64,000 nt of DNA from Marisediminicola antarctica (GTDB taxonomy: Bacteria > Actinomycetota > Actinomycetes > Actinomycetales > Microbacteriaceae). The stretch covers positions 248,001 through 312,000 of the forward strand of contig NZ_CP017146.1 in assembly GCF_009930795.1 (NCBI RefSeq), written 5' to 3'. Made by a program: the position numbers and the translations under genes. The notes beneath the pieces were generated by a model. The model worked only from the letters and a program-made list of their open reading frames with translations, was not told where the DNA came from and made no database searches. This document shows, one piece after another, positions 1 to 8,350 of this stretch. Numbering within the stretch: the stretch's first letter is position 1; every line of letters starts with the position of its first letter.

Positions 1-343
1 TGGCCGCCCGGTCGATCCCGGCGGGGTGGAATTCGTACGGCGACCATGACGGCCACACGTGGATGTGCACGTGCGGCACCATGTAGCCCTCGATCATGAG
101 GCCGGCGCGATCGCTCCCCCACTCCTCGCGCTGCGCCTCGCCGATCTTGTGCGCGATCGCCATCAGGTGCGCCATCGTCTGCTCGCCGAGATCGAGCCAG
201 CGGTCCACCTCGATGCGCGACACCACGAGCACGTGCCCCGGCGAGCGCGGCTCAATCGTGAGGAACGCGACGGCGACGTCGTCGCTCCAGACGAAGCGCG
301 CCGGCAGCTCACCGCGAATGATCCTGCTGAAGATCGTGGCCAT
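1..343 (-). CDS. HIT-family protein, 3' end cut off by window edge
   Basis: Reading leftward from an ATG at 343 gives MATIFSRIIRGELPAR and a fold typical of HIT-family nucleotide hydrolases/transferases (ADP-/AMP-handling enzymes). The HIT signature HVHIHVWP, three alternating histidines around the catalytic His, lies at about residues 92-99. The text before it (PRSPGHVLVVSR) is also characteristic. An in-frame ATG at 355 would add MLRP, but the 343 start matches the usual HIT N-terminus. The C-terminus lies outside the window. It is divergent from the SDR gene 62 bases away. The family is clear; the substrate is unknown. Confidence 0.85.
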   Translation of the reverse strand, partial: MATIFSRIIRGELPARFVWSDDVAVAFLTIEPRSPGHVLVVSRIEVDRWLDLGEQTMAHLMAIAHKIGEAQREEWGSDRAGLMIEGYMVPHVHIHVWPSWSPYEFHPAGIDRAA

Positions 344-405
344 CGGCCTCAGCATAATCTGCCTCTCCCAGCGCGCCCTCGCCTGGGGGGACGTACGGTA
401 GCAGG

Positions 406-1320
406 ATGCCTACCAACTGGACCGCCGCCGACATTCCCGAACTCGAGGGCCGCACCGTGATCGTGACCGGCGGCAACAGCGGCATCGGTTTCGAAGCCGC
501 CCGGGTCCTCGCCGGCCGCGGCGCACGAGTTGTGCTCGCCGTGCGGGATCCGAAGCGCGGGGCGGATGCCGCGGGCGCGATCGCCGAATCGGTCGAGGTG
601 CGCAGGCTCGATCTCGCCGACCTCGCCTCGGTGCGCGAGTTCGCCCAGGACTGGAGCGGCGACATCCACGCGCTCATCAACAACGCCGGCATCATGGCAC
701 CCCCGCTGTCGCGCACGAAGGACGGTTTCGAGGCACAGTTCGGCACGAACCACCTCGGCCACTTCGCGCTGACCAACCTGCTGCTGCCGCACATCACCGG
801 CCGGGTCGTGACAGTCGCGAGCCTCGCCCACCGCCGAGGCAAGATCGACACTGTCGATCCGAACTGGAACACCCGGACCTACCGACGCTGGGAGGCGTAC
901 GGCCAGTCCAAACTCGCGAACCTGCTGTTCACGCTCGAATTGCAGCGCCGCCTCAGCGAGGACGGCTCTCCCGTGATCGCCACGGCCGCCCACCCCGGAT
1001 GGGCAGCGACGAACCTGCAGAAGTCCGAGAACCGACTCGGTACGGCGCTCGTGAAGCTCGGCAACCGGCTGCTCTCGCAGGATGCCGCAGGCGGCGCCCT
1101 GCCGACGCTGTTCGCCGCGACGGCCGACGTTCCAGGTGCCAGCTACGTTGGGCCGTCCGGCCGCGGCGAGCTCAAGGGAGCTCCGGTTCTCGTCGAGCGA
1201 TCCGCCGCAGCATCCGACCCCGCCAGCGCCGCGAGGCTCTGGAGCCTCTCCGAGGAGCTGACCCAGGTCACCTACCCCGAACGAAGTGGCCGGCGAGCCA
1301 CTTCAACAGATCAGCCGTAA
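406..1320 (+). CDS. Short-chain dehydrogenase/reductase (retinol-dehydrogenase-like)
   Basis: 304 aa, a classical SDR with a Rossmann fold. The cofactor glycine motif TGGNSGIG is at residues 21-28, NNAG at 92-95, the catalytic Ser near 139 (TVASLAH) and YGQSK (Tyr165, Lys169). The arrangement and the HPG loop (AAHPGWAATN) match the retinol/protochlorophyllide-type SDRs that are common, poorly characterised NADP(H) oxidoreductases in actinobacteria. The substrate cannot be read from the sequence. The last 53 bases overlap the convergent hydrolase gene, so the two transcripts are antisense at their 3' ends. Confidence 0.88.
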   Translation: MPTNWTAADIPELEGRTVIVTGGNSGIGFEAARVLAGRGARVVLAVRDPKRGADAAGAIAESVEVRRLDLADLASVREFAQDWSGDIHALINNAGIMAPPLSRTKDGFEAQFGTNHLGHFALTNLLLPHITGRVVTVASLAHRRGKIDTVDPNWNTRTYRRWEAYGQSKLANLLFTLELQRRLSEDGSPVIATAAHPGWAATNLQKSENRLGTALVKLGNRLLSQDAAGGALPTLFAATADVPGASYVGPSGRGELKGAPVLVERSAAASDPASAARLWSLSEELTQVTYPERSGRRATSTDQP

Positions 1321-2143
1321 CCTCGGGGTAGTTCGTCTCGTTGTAGATCTCGTGCCGCGCGTCGGTGTAGATGATCAGCTCGACATCGGTCAGCCGCGAG
1401 CGGGTCACGTAGGCCTGGGCAAGTAGTTCCGCGCTCGTCGTGCCGCCGAACGGGTCGTCGCTGCCCACCTGGATGAGCAGCGGGATGTCGTGCTTCAGCT
1501 GCTTCGCCGGCTTGCCGAGCAGACCCAGTGCGTCGCGCAGCCCAAAGAGCTTGATGGCGTCGGCGGTGAAGGCGAGGTCGTCGGCGAGGAACGCCGCCGA
1601 GACCTTCTCATCGCGGCTCAGCCACTCGTATCCCGTGTCGCCGAGGTGCGCGTGCCGGGCGTTGAGGTCGCCGCCCTTCATGTGCACAAAGGTGCGGTAC
1701 GCGGTTCCCGACAGCACGACGGCGTCGTACTCGTCCGAGTGGTCGTTGATGATCTTCTGCACGATGATCGAACCCCAGCTGTGCCCGAACAGTGCACAGG
1801 GAACGTTGGGGTTTTCGGCGCGGATGATGGCGCTCAGGTCGCGCACCGCCTCGACGGTCGCCTTCATGCCGCCGGGGCCGAGGCGGCCCAGGCGGGAAAG
1901 ATCGCTCCCGTGCTGGCCGAGCCCCGTCTGGCCGTGCCCGCGGTGGTCGTCGGCGTAGACGGTGTAGCCGTCCTTGACGAGCGCCTGCGCGAGCCGCTCG
2001 TAGCGGGAGGCGTACTCGCCGAGCCCGTGCGCGATCTGCACGATTCCGCGCGACTTGCCGGCCTTCCACACGTAGTAGTGCACCGTCACGCCGTGGGCGT
2101 CGGTGAAGGTGTGGTCCTGCCGTGCCGCAGTGAACTGGATCAC
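1268..2143 (-). CDS. Alpha/beta hydrolase, monoacylglycerol-lipase-like
   Basis: 291 aa, GTG start at 2143 preceded by GAGGAGG. Family features of the serine hydrolases with a monoglyceride lipase/lysophospholipase core: oxyanion region AHGLGEYASRY (residues 38-48), DHRGHG, nucleophile elbow GHSWG with Ser122, acid at SDDP (Asp229/230) and His264 in DARHEIYNE. No signal peptide, so cytoplasmic. A likely role is cleavage of monoacylglycerol or lysophospholipid, but related enzymes are broad esterases. The upstream DNA carries a 22-bp tandem repeat array; its 3' end overlaps the SDR gene convergently. Confidence 0.87.
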   Translation of the reverse strand: MIQFTAARQDHTFTDAHGVTVHYYVWKAGKSRGIVQIAHGLGEYASRYERLAQALVKDGYTVYADDHRGHGQTGLGQHGSDLSRLGRLGPGGMKATVEAVRDLSAIIRAENPNVPCALFGHSWGSIIVQKIINDHSDEYDAVVLSGTAYRTFVHMKGGDLNARHAHLGDTGYEWLSRDEKVSAAFLADDLAFTADAIKLFGLRDALGLLGKPAKQLKHDIPLLIQVGSDDPFGGTTSAELLAQAYVTRSRLTDVELIIYTDARHEIYNETNYPEVTADLLKWLAGHFVRGR

Positions 2144-2171
2144 CGTGTGCCCTCCTCGAACGCCTCCATTG

Positions 2172-2281
2172 TATTGGCGCGCGAGCGCGGGTGTATTGGC
2201 GCGCGGGGGCGGGTGTATTGGCGCGCGGGCGCGGGTGTTTTGGCGCGCGAGCGCGGGCGTATTGCCGCGCCGAGGGCGGGC
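2172..2281. repeat. 22-bp GC-rich tandem repeat, about 5 units
   Basis: Five units with a strict 22-base period start at 2172, 2194, 2216, 2238 and 2260. Each begins TATTGGCGCGCG (or TTTTGG/TATTGC variants) and runs through a G/C block ending in GCGGG. The array fills nearly all of the gap between the sensor kinase stop and the hydrolase start, and lies directly in the 5' region of the hydrolase. Function unknown; copy number may vary between strains. Confidence 0.9.
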
Positions 2282-2297
2282 GGGTGGCGGCGCGCGC

Positions 2298-4340
2298 CTA
2301 CCCGGCCACGGTCGCCGGCACCTCCGGCACAGCTGGCACAGCTGTCACGGCAGGCAACGCGATCTTCACGGTCGTCCCGTGCGGTTCGGCGTCGGTGATG
2401 GTGACGTACCCGCCGAGGCGCTCGACGAGCGACTGCACGATCGACAGGCCGAGACCCGTTCCCGGCACACCCTTCAGCGTGGCGGCGGGCGACCGGTAGA
2501 ACCGATCGAAGACATGCTCGATGTCCTCCGCAGGAATGCCGGGGCCGGTGTCGGTCACGACGACCTCGACGTGATCTCCGCGGAGAGATGACGAGAGCTC
2601 CACCGATCCGTGCTCCGGCGTGAACTTGAGAGCATTCGAGAGAACGTTGGAGACGATCCTCGTCAGATCGCGCACGTCGCACAGCACCTCGGGATCGGCG
2701 AGGTCCACGGCCACCGTGATGGTCTGGTTGCGGCCGAGCGCAGCCTGTCCCTGCTGGCCGATACAGGCGCGGAGCACGTCGTTCACGTCGACGGCCGCGC
2801 CCGGGCGGATGGAGTTCTGGGTCGTCATGCTGGAGATCTCGAGAAGGTTCTCGACGAGGTCGGTGAGCCGCCGGGCATTCCGCAGGATGATGCGCACATA
2901 GGCCTGGTCGTCGCCCGTCGTCGTCTCCTCGAGCTCCTCCGCGAAGCCGAGGATGCTCGTGATCGGGGTGCGCAGCTCGTGGCTCACCGACGACGCGAAG
3001 TTGTCCTTCTGGCGGCTCAGGTCGCGGAGCCGGTCCGCGACATCCTTCTCCTGGCGCAGGGCGTCGAGGGTGGCGCGCTCCGCCGCCCGCCTGGTTGTCA
3101 CATCGATCAACTGCGCGGTTACGACGGCGGCGCCGTCCTCGCCGCCGAACCTCGTCACGAAGAGCTCGATGAGGCGCCCGTTCGGCAGTTCGATGTCGCC
3201 GCTGAACCCATCGCCGGCATCCGTCAGCACGCGCGCGGCGATCTCAATGAACGGATCGTCGCCGTGGATCGGCACGAGCAGTTCCGTGCGCGAGGGTGTC
3301 GCGAGCTCGGGCCAGCCGAGCAGCTGGGCCGCGACTGAGTTGCCCTCGACCGCCCTGATCGAATCGCTGCCGTGCTGCGCGAGGATCACGAATCCCACCT
3401 GAGCGCCGACGAAGCCGCCGCGCAGGAGCTGCTCCCGCGCCTCCACCTCAAGGGCGAGTTTCTCGCGCTCGCGCCGGGCCGTCGAGAGGAAGAGCATTGA
3501 TGCCGCCAGAGAGATCAGGTAGATCTGAAGCAACTGGGAGGTGTTCAGCACACCGAGCCCGTCTCCGACAAACGGACCGCCACCGACCGCGGTCAGCACG
3601 GTGACGCAGATGGCGGTCATGAGAATTTCCACCGCGACGAACTTCACTCCGAAACGGAATGTGGCCCAGGCGAGCACCGGGAAGGTCAGGAAGGCGAGGG
3701 AGACGTTCTGGCCCGGTGAGAAGACCAGGAACACGACCGAAGCGAGAGATGCCAACTGGATGAGCCGCTCGACGCCGCGGCCGACGTACAGCGACGAGGC
3801 GCTCGAAAGCACGGTCGGCACGATCACGATCACCGCCGAGGCATGGGATGCCGCAAGCGCGACGACGCTCGCGACGAAGTCACCGCCGAGCAGCAGCGAT
3901 ACCATTCCCCCGGCAAGTACCCCGAAGCCCGCGGCACCCGCCAGTACGGCGACGAGCAGGCGTCCGACGTCGGGCATGCCCTCGAGCCGCGCTTCCCGGC
4001 CGCCGCGGGTGATGAGCGTGGCTACCAGCCAGGCCTCGCCTGCGTTCGCCACGCCGAACAGCACCGAGACGGTGAGCGGCTGGCCGGCCACGTAGTTCGA
4101 TGCCGTGGTGACCAGCGCGATGGCGATCGCCATCCGCCAGGCGGGGCCTTTCATGCAGAGCATTGCCGCGACGCTCACCCCCGCCGCCGGCCACCACGCG
4201 GCGAAGAACGATCCCGGCGGGATGAGGAAGACAGCGGCGAGGCCGAGCACGTAGATGAGAAACAGGGTGGCGACGTGCGCGAGAAGCCGCGAGCTTCCGC
4301 GTGCAGCGCGCACCGACGACACGATGTTTTGTCCAGCCAT
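2298..4340 (-). CDS. MASE1-type membrane sensor histidine kinase
   Basis: 680 aa from the ATG at 4340, preceded by a strong GGGGGAG ribosome site; upstream ATGs would run into the divergent regulator. Residues about 20-285 contain eight or so hydrophobic segments resembling the MASE1 sensor domain. A PAS-like region follows (about 310-415), then a HisKA domain with phospho-acceptor His454 in SHELRTP, and a HATPase domain (Asn569, DTGPGIP 597-603, GTGLGLSI 627-634). The tail is a short Val/Pro/Ala repeat. The adjacent divergent receiver protein is the obvious partner. The signal sensed is unknown. Confidence 0.9.
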   Translation of the reverse strand: MAGQNIVSSVRAARGSSRLLAHVATLFLIYVLGLAAVFLIPPGSFFAAWWPAAGVSVAAMLCMKGPAWRMAIAIALVTTASNYVAGQPLTVSVLFGVANAGEAWLVATLITRGGREARLEGMPDVGRLLVAVLAGAAGFGVLAGGMVSLLLGGDFVASVVALAASHASAVIVIVPTVLSSASSLYVGRGVERLIQLASLASVVFLVFSPGQNVSLAFLTFPVLAWATFRFGVKFVAVEILMTAICVTVLTAVGGGPFVGDGLGVLNTSQLLQIYLISLAASMLFLSTARREREKLALEVEAREQLLRGGFVGAQVGFVILAQHGSDSIRAVEGNSVAAQLLGWPELATPSRTELLVPIHGDDPFIEIAARVLTDAGDGFSGDIELPNGRLIELFVTRFGGEDGAAVVTAQLIDVTTRRAAERATLDALRQEKDVADRLRDLSRQKDNFASSVSHELRTPITSILGFAEELEETTTGDDQAYVRIILRNARRLTDLVENLLEISSMTTQNSIRPGAAVDVNDVLRACIGQQGQAALGRNQTITVAVDLADPEVLCDVRDLTRIVSNVLSNALKFTPEHGSVELSSSLRGDHVEVVVTDTGPGIPAEDIEHVFDRFYRSPAATLKGVPGTGLGLSIVQSLVERLGGYVTITDAEPHGTTVKIALPAVTAVPAVPEVPATVAG

Positions 4341-4427
4341 AACGCTCCCCCTCGACGGCCCCAGAAGATGACAAGATTGGTCCGCGTTACTCGTAAACTT
4401 ACCGGCGCACGAAGGGGGGCGGTGGCA

Positions 4428-4796
4428 ATGGCGCGAATTCTCGTGGTCGAAGACGACCCGGACGTGCTGACCCTCGTGATGCACAAGCTGCGACGTGCCG
4501 GTCACGACGTGACGTCAGCGATGGACGGGGAGGCCGGTCTGGCCGCCGTTCGCACAGAACACCCTGAGCTCGTGATCCTCGACTGGATGATGCCGAGGAT
4601 GACTGGACTCGAGGTCTGCCACGCCGTGCGCGAGGATCCTGCGGTGTGGAGGACCCGCATCCTGATGCTGACGGCGAAGGCGCAGGAGGAGGATGTCGAG
4701 CGCGCGTTCGAGTCGGGCGCCGACGAGTACATCCTCAAGCCGTTCAACTCGAAAGAGCTGCTCGCGCGCATCGACACGCTGCTCGCGCGGGAGTAG
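4428..4796 (+). CDS. Single-domain response regulator (CheY-like receiver)
   Basis: 122 aa consisting only of a receiver domain: acidic pocket VEDD (Glu8-Asp10), phospho-acceptor Asp52 in LDWMMP, Thr82 and Lys104 in LKPF. There is no DNA-binding or enzymatic output domain, so it must act through a partner protein or phosphorelay. The ATG at 4428 follows a GGGGGG-rich ribosome site; the open frame extends much further upstream but overlaps the divergent kinase and lacks receiver sequence. It sits 87 bases from the kinase start and probably forms its cognate two-component pair. Confidence 0.9.
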   Translation: MARILVVEDDPDVLTLVMHKLRRAGHDVTSAMDGEAGLAAVRTEHPELVILDWMMPRMTGLEVCHAVREDPAVWRTRILMLTAKAQEEDVERAFESGADEYILKPFNSKELLARIDTLLARE

Positions 4797-4801
4797 CCCA
4801 T

Positions 4802-4835
4802 TTGCTTAGCTAGGCTAATTTGTTAGGCTAAGCAA
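4802..4835. promoter_or_regulatory. Palindromic operator in front of the MarR gene
   Basis: Perfect 9-bp inverted repeat TTGCTTAGC (4802-4810) and GCTAAGCAA (4827-4835). Nested inside is a second perfect palindrome, TTAGC-TAG-GCTAA (4806-4818), and TTAG-G-CTAA (4823-4831). It ends two bases before the GTG start, so it very likely covers the core promoter and is bound by the MarR protein for autoregulation. Confidence 0.75.
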
Positions 4836-4837
4836 TC

Positions 4838-5269
4838 GTGACCGACGAGCGCGACATCCCTGACCTGAGCTCAGAGCTGCGCGCATCCGTCATCCGGCTT
4901 GCCCGGCGGTTGCGGGCCGAAAAAGCCGACGACGGCCTCACCGATGGACAGACAACCGTGCTCGGGGTGCTCGCCGTGCGCGGCGCCCAGACCCTCAGTC
5001 AGCTCAGCGAGATAGAGCGGGTCACCCTCCCGTCGATGAACCGCACCGTGAACGCCCTCGTCGCGGCCGGCTACGTCGAGCGGCACCCGTCGACAGAGGA
5101 CCGGCGCAAGGTGCTGCTGGCCCTGAGCGTGGACGGCACGAGCATCGTGCGCGAGACCAGGCGGCGGCGGGACGAATGGCTCAGCGGGCGACTCGAGACG
5201 CTGACGCCGATGCAGCGCAGTGCGCTGTCAGAGGCGGCCGCCGTGCTGCAGGGGCTCGCCGCGAGTTGA
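4838..5269 (+). CDS. MarR-family transcriptional regulator
   Basis: 143 aa winged-helix repressor: dimerisation helices at both ends, DNA-recognition region LSQLSEIERVTLPSMNRTVNALV and wing VERHPSTEDRRKVLLALS. It starts with GTG at 4838, only two bases after an inverted repeat and with no room for a ribosome site, so the message may be leaderless. It is separated by five bases from the MFS exporter gene, the usual layout in which the MarR protein represses an efflux pump until a ligand is bound. The ligand is not deducible. Confidence 0.9.
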   Translation: MTDERDIPDLSSELRASVIRLARRLRAEKADDGLTDGQTTVLGVLAVRGAQTLSQLSEIERVTLPSMNRTVNALVAAGYVERHPSTEDRRKVLLALSVDGTSIVRETRRRRDEWLSGRLETLTPMQRSALSEAAAVLQGLAAS

Positions 5270-5274
5270 GCACC

Positions 5275-6570
5275 ATGTTCCGCTCGCTGGGCGGGTTCAA
5301 CTATCGCGTCTGGGCAGCCGGCGCCCTCGTGTCGAACGTCGGCACGTGGATGCAGCGCACAGCGCAGGACTGGCTCGTGCTCACCCAGCTGACCGACAAC
5401 GACGCCGTCGCGGTCGGCATCGTGATGGCACTGCAGTTCGGCCCGCAGCTGATCCTGCTCCCACTGACCGGACTCGTCGCCGATCGATTCGACCAGCGTC
5501 GCATCCTCATGACGACCCAGGCGCTGATGGGCGTGCTCGGCCTCGCCCTCGGGATACTGACCATCACCGGCGTCGTTGAGCTCTGGCACGTGTACGTCTT
5601 CGCGGCGCTGCTCGGCTGCGTCGCGGCGTTCGACGCACCGGCCCGGCAGACGTTCGTGTCGCAGCTCGTCGGCCGCGGCAACCTCTCCAACGCCGTCGCG
5701 CTGAACTCGGCGTCGTTCAGCGCCGCGCGGATGATCGGGCCGGCGGTCGCGGGCCTGCTCACGGTGCTCGTCGGTGCCGGTCCCGTCTTCCTCATCAACG
5801 CCGCGTCCTTCGCCGCGGTGCTCCTCTCCCTCACTTTCCTGCGGGTGCGCGAGCTCCGGCCGGCGCCGCGGGCGGTACGTGAGCGCGGCAACCTCGTCGG
5901 CGGCTTCCGCTACGTCGCCCGGCGGCCAGACATCCTCGTGATCCTCGCCATGGTCTTCCTCATCGGCACCTTCGGGCTCAACTTCGGCATCTTCATCGCG
6001 ACGATGGCGCGGGTCGAGTACGGGGCGGGGGCCGCCGAGTTCGGCGTGCTCTCGTCGGTGATGGCCGTCGGCTCGGTCACCGGTGCGCTGCTGTCGGCCC
6101 GCCGCGAGACCCCGCGCCTGCGGTTCCTGCTCGCCTCGGCGGCCGTGTTCGGATTCGGATGCCTCGTCGCCGCGATCGTGCCGACGCTGTGGTCGTTCGG
6201 GCTCGCGCTGGTGCTCGTCGGTGTCGCCGCACAGACCTTCATGACCACGGCCAACGGCATGGTGCAGCTCTCGACCGATCCCACCGTGCGCGGCCGGGTG
6301 ATGGCGATCTACATGGCCATCTTCATGGGCGGCACCCCGATCGGAGCACCCATTGTCGGCCTCGTCGCGAACGAACTGGGGCCGAGGTTCTCGCTCGGTG
6401 TCGGAGCGGCATCCGGATTCGCGGCGGCGATCGTGGGCCTCGTCTGGATGGTTCGGCACCAGCACCTGCGGGCTTGGCGCACGGGCTGGCGGGTCGGCGT
6501 GACCCACGACGGCGGGAGCCCCGCGAGCGAGATCGCCGTCATCGAGGAGTCCGCGGTGCAGCGCTCCTGA
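5275..6570 (+). CDS. MFS transporter, MFS_3/EntS-like exporter
   Basis: 431 aa from the ATG at 5275 (MFRSLGGFNYRVWAAG), five bases after the MarR stop; the longer in-frame start lies inside marR. About 12 hydrophobic segments. The N-terminal GTWMQRTAQDWLVL, the DRFDQRR loop between TM2 and TM3, and FDAPARQTFVSQLVG are hallmarks of the MFS_3 group (enterobactin-exporter-like). Probably a drug or metabolite exporter co-transcribed with and controlled by the MarR protein. It converges on the transglutaminase gene with an 8-base gap. Confidence 0.9.
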   Translation: MFRSLGGFNYRVWAAGALVSNVGTWMQRTAQDWLVLTQLTDNDAVAVGIVMALQFGPQLILLPLTGLVADRFDQRRILMTTQALMGVLGLALGILTITGVVELWHVYVFAALLGCVAAFDAPARQTFVSQLVGRGNLSNAVALNSASFSAARMIGPAVAGLLTVLVGAGPVFLINAASFAAVLLSLTFLRVRELRPAPRAVRERGNLVGGFRYVARRPDILVILAMVFLIGTFGLNFGIFIATMARVEYGAGAAEFGVLSSVMAVGSVTGALLSARRETPRLRFLLASAAVFGFGCLVAAIVPTLWSFGLALVLVGVAAQTFMTTANGMVQLSTDPTVRGRVMAIYMAIFMGGTPIGAPIVGLVANELGPRFSLGVGAASGFAAAIVGLVWMVRHQHLRAWRTGWRVGVTHDGGSPASEIAVIEESAVQRS

Positions 6571-6578
6571 GCCGATCC

Positions 6579-7424
6579 TCAGCTCTCGCGGGTGATCTCG
6601 ACCTTGACGAAGAGTTGCGACTTGAAGGGGCCGGCGTACACGCCACGCAGGGGCGGCACGTCGTTGTAGTCGCGGCCACGGCCCACCGTCACATGCCGGT
6701 CGCCGATGTCGATGAGGTTCGTCGGGTCGAAGCCTCGCCACTCGCCGCAGAACCACTCGACCCACGCGTGCGACTCCCCGGTGACGGTCTCGCCGATCGC
6801 GGCATCCGGCTTCGGGTGCAGGTAGCCGGACACGTACCGCGCGGGGATCCCGACCGAGCGAAGCGCACCGATCGCGAGGTGCGCGATGTCCTGGCAGACC
6901 CCCTTGCCGTGGTCCCAGGCCTCTTTCGCGGTGGTCGTGACCGCGGTGACACCCTGCATGTACTCGACGGCGTTGCCGATCGCGACGCAAATGCGCTCGG
7001 CCGCCTCGCAGGGGCTCACACAGTCGTCGGCGATCTCGCGCGCGAGCGCGATGACCTCCTCAGGCGGGTCAGTGCGCGGCGTCTGCCCGCGCTGCTCGAC
7101 GTACTCGGTCGCGCGCTCGGCGGCGACAGCCAGCTCGTCCCAGCTAATGGTGTGCACCGAGTGCACCTTGGGCCGCACCTCGACGAGGCTCGTCGCGGTG
7201 AGGGCGAGCTCGCGGTGCGGGCTGAGGATCTCGAAGCTCGAGACCCGACTGCCCCAGTAGTCGACGTAGTTGTGGCTCGCCGACATTGGACGGATCTCGA
7301 GGTGGGAGTGCAGCACGAGCTGCCCGTCGGCGCTCGAGGGCAGCATGCGTGCCTCGTTGTACGACGCGGTGACCTCGCCGCCGTAGTGGAAGCCGGTGGT
7401 GTGGGTGATGCGCAGGCGGTTCAC
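6579..7424 (-). CDS. Transglutaminase-like cysteine protease family protein
   Basis: 281 aa. An N-terminal beta domain (bacterial transglutaminase-like N region, residues 1-90) precedes the transglutaminase/papain-like core with the triad Cys177 (GKGVCQDIAH), His219 (ESHAWVEW) and Asp233 (FDPTN). Last gene of the ATP-grasp/alpha-E/transglutaminase cluster; its start overlaps the alpha-E stop by four bases (ATGA), indicating translational coupling. In the family such proteins are predicted to cleave or transfer isopeptide bonds on peptides made by the ATP-grasp partner; the substrate is unknown. Confidence 0.9.
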   Translation of the reverse strand: MNRLRITHTTGFHYGGEVTASYNEARMLPSSADGQLVLHSHLEIRPMSASHNYVDYWGSRVSSFEILSPHRELALTATSLVEVRPKVHSVHTISWDELAVAAERATEYVEQRGQTPRTDPPEEVIALAREIADDCVSPCEAAERICVAIGNAVEYMQGVTAVTTTAKEAWDHGKGVCQDIAHLAIGALRSVGIPARYVSGYLHPKPDAAIGETVTGESHAWVEWFCGEWRGFDPTNLIDIGDRHVTVGRGRDYNDVPPLRGVYAGPFKSQLFVKVEITRES

Positions 7425-8350
7425 GAGTTCTCACTCACCCAGTTCGGTGCCGCGTTGGACGGGAAATAGCGTTGCCGGATGGCCTCGGAGGCGGCGCTCG
7501 TGGCAAGCTGCACGCTGTCCATGTGGTGGGGCAGGTCGTCGAGGATCTCGGCGATCGGCCGGTACTCGAGCTGGCTGCGGATCTGGCCGAGCAGACGCTG
7601 CGCCTGATCGCTCGTGCCCGAGCGGTCGGCGCGCGGGTCGATGTCGCGCATGCACGCCTCGGCCCGGCGCACCGAGAACAGGATCGATCGCGGGAACAGC
7701 CGGTCGAGCAGCAGGAACTCTGCCGCGTTCTTGGCGCTCGGCACACCGCGGTAGGTACGAAGATAGGCCTCGTAGGCGCCGCAGGAGCGAAGGATCGTCG
7801 TCCACGATGGCCCGCTCGCCTCGGTCAGCGAGCGAGTCGCGAGCAGGCGCGCGGTCATGTCTGCTCGCTCGATGCTGCGGCCGAGGGTGAAGAATTGCCA
7901 CGCCTCGTCGCGGCTCGTGGCCGACTCGATGATTCCGACCGCGAGGGCGGAACGCTCGCGAACCCAACCGAAGAATTCGTGCACCTTGTCGCCGGAGACC
8001 TTGCGTGGCATCCGGGCCCTCGTCGTGTTGAGGCACTCCCAGAGCTCGCTCGAGACGATCTCGCGGGCGCGCCGCGCGTTTTCCCGTGCGGCGCCGAGCG
8101 AGTAGGCGATGGATGCCGGCTCGGAGCGGTCGACCGCGAGCAGCGCGAGCACGTCGGCGCGCGAGATCTCGCGGTCGTCGGGAACTTCGGCGCCCATGAC
8201 GCTGAGCAGCGAACGGCAGGCGAGGTTCTCCTCGATCCACGGGTCCTCGAGCAGCAGTTGCAAGTGCACATCGAGGATGCGCGCCGTGCCGTCGCTGCGT
8301 TCGATATAGCGGCCGATCCAGAAGAGGCTCTCGGCGATCCGGCTCAGCAT
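7421..8350 (-). CDS. Alpha-E domain protein (DUF403 type)
   Basis: 309 aa, almost entirely helical. MLSRIAESLFWIGRYIERSDGTARIL is the diagnostic start of the alpha-E family, followed by a helical bundle with DEAWQFFTLGRSIERADMTARLL. These proteins have no established biochemical activity but co-occur almost invariably with a circularly permuted ATP-grasp and a transglutaminase-like protein, as here. The start overlaps the end of the ATP-grasp gene by seven bases. Probably a scaffold or partner of the ligase (inference). Confidence 0.9.
   Translation of the reverse strand: MLSRIAESLFWIGRYIERSDGTARILDVHLQLLLEDPWIEENLACRSLLSVMGAEVPDDREISRADVLALLAVDRSEPASIAYSLGAARENARRAREIVSSELWECLNTTRARMPRKVSGDKVHEFFGWVRERSALAVGIIESATSRDEAWQFFTLGRSIERADMTARLLATRSLTEASGPSWTTILRSCGAYEAYLRTYRGVPSAKNAAEFLLLDRLFPRSILFSVRRAEACMRDIDPRADRSGTSDQAQRLLGQIRSQLEYRPIAEILDDLPHHMDSVQLATSAASEAIRQRYFPSNAAPNWVSENS

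Noticed and set aside
5071-6990. 639-codon minus-strand frame opposite the MFS exporter
   Set aside because: Arg/His/Asp/Glu-rich shadow of the MFS gene, no recognisable domain.
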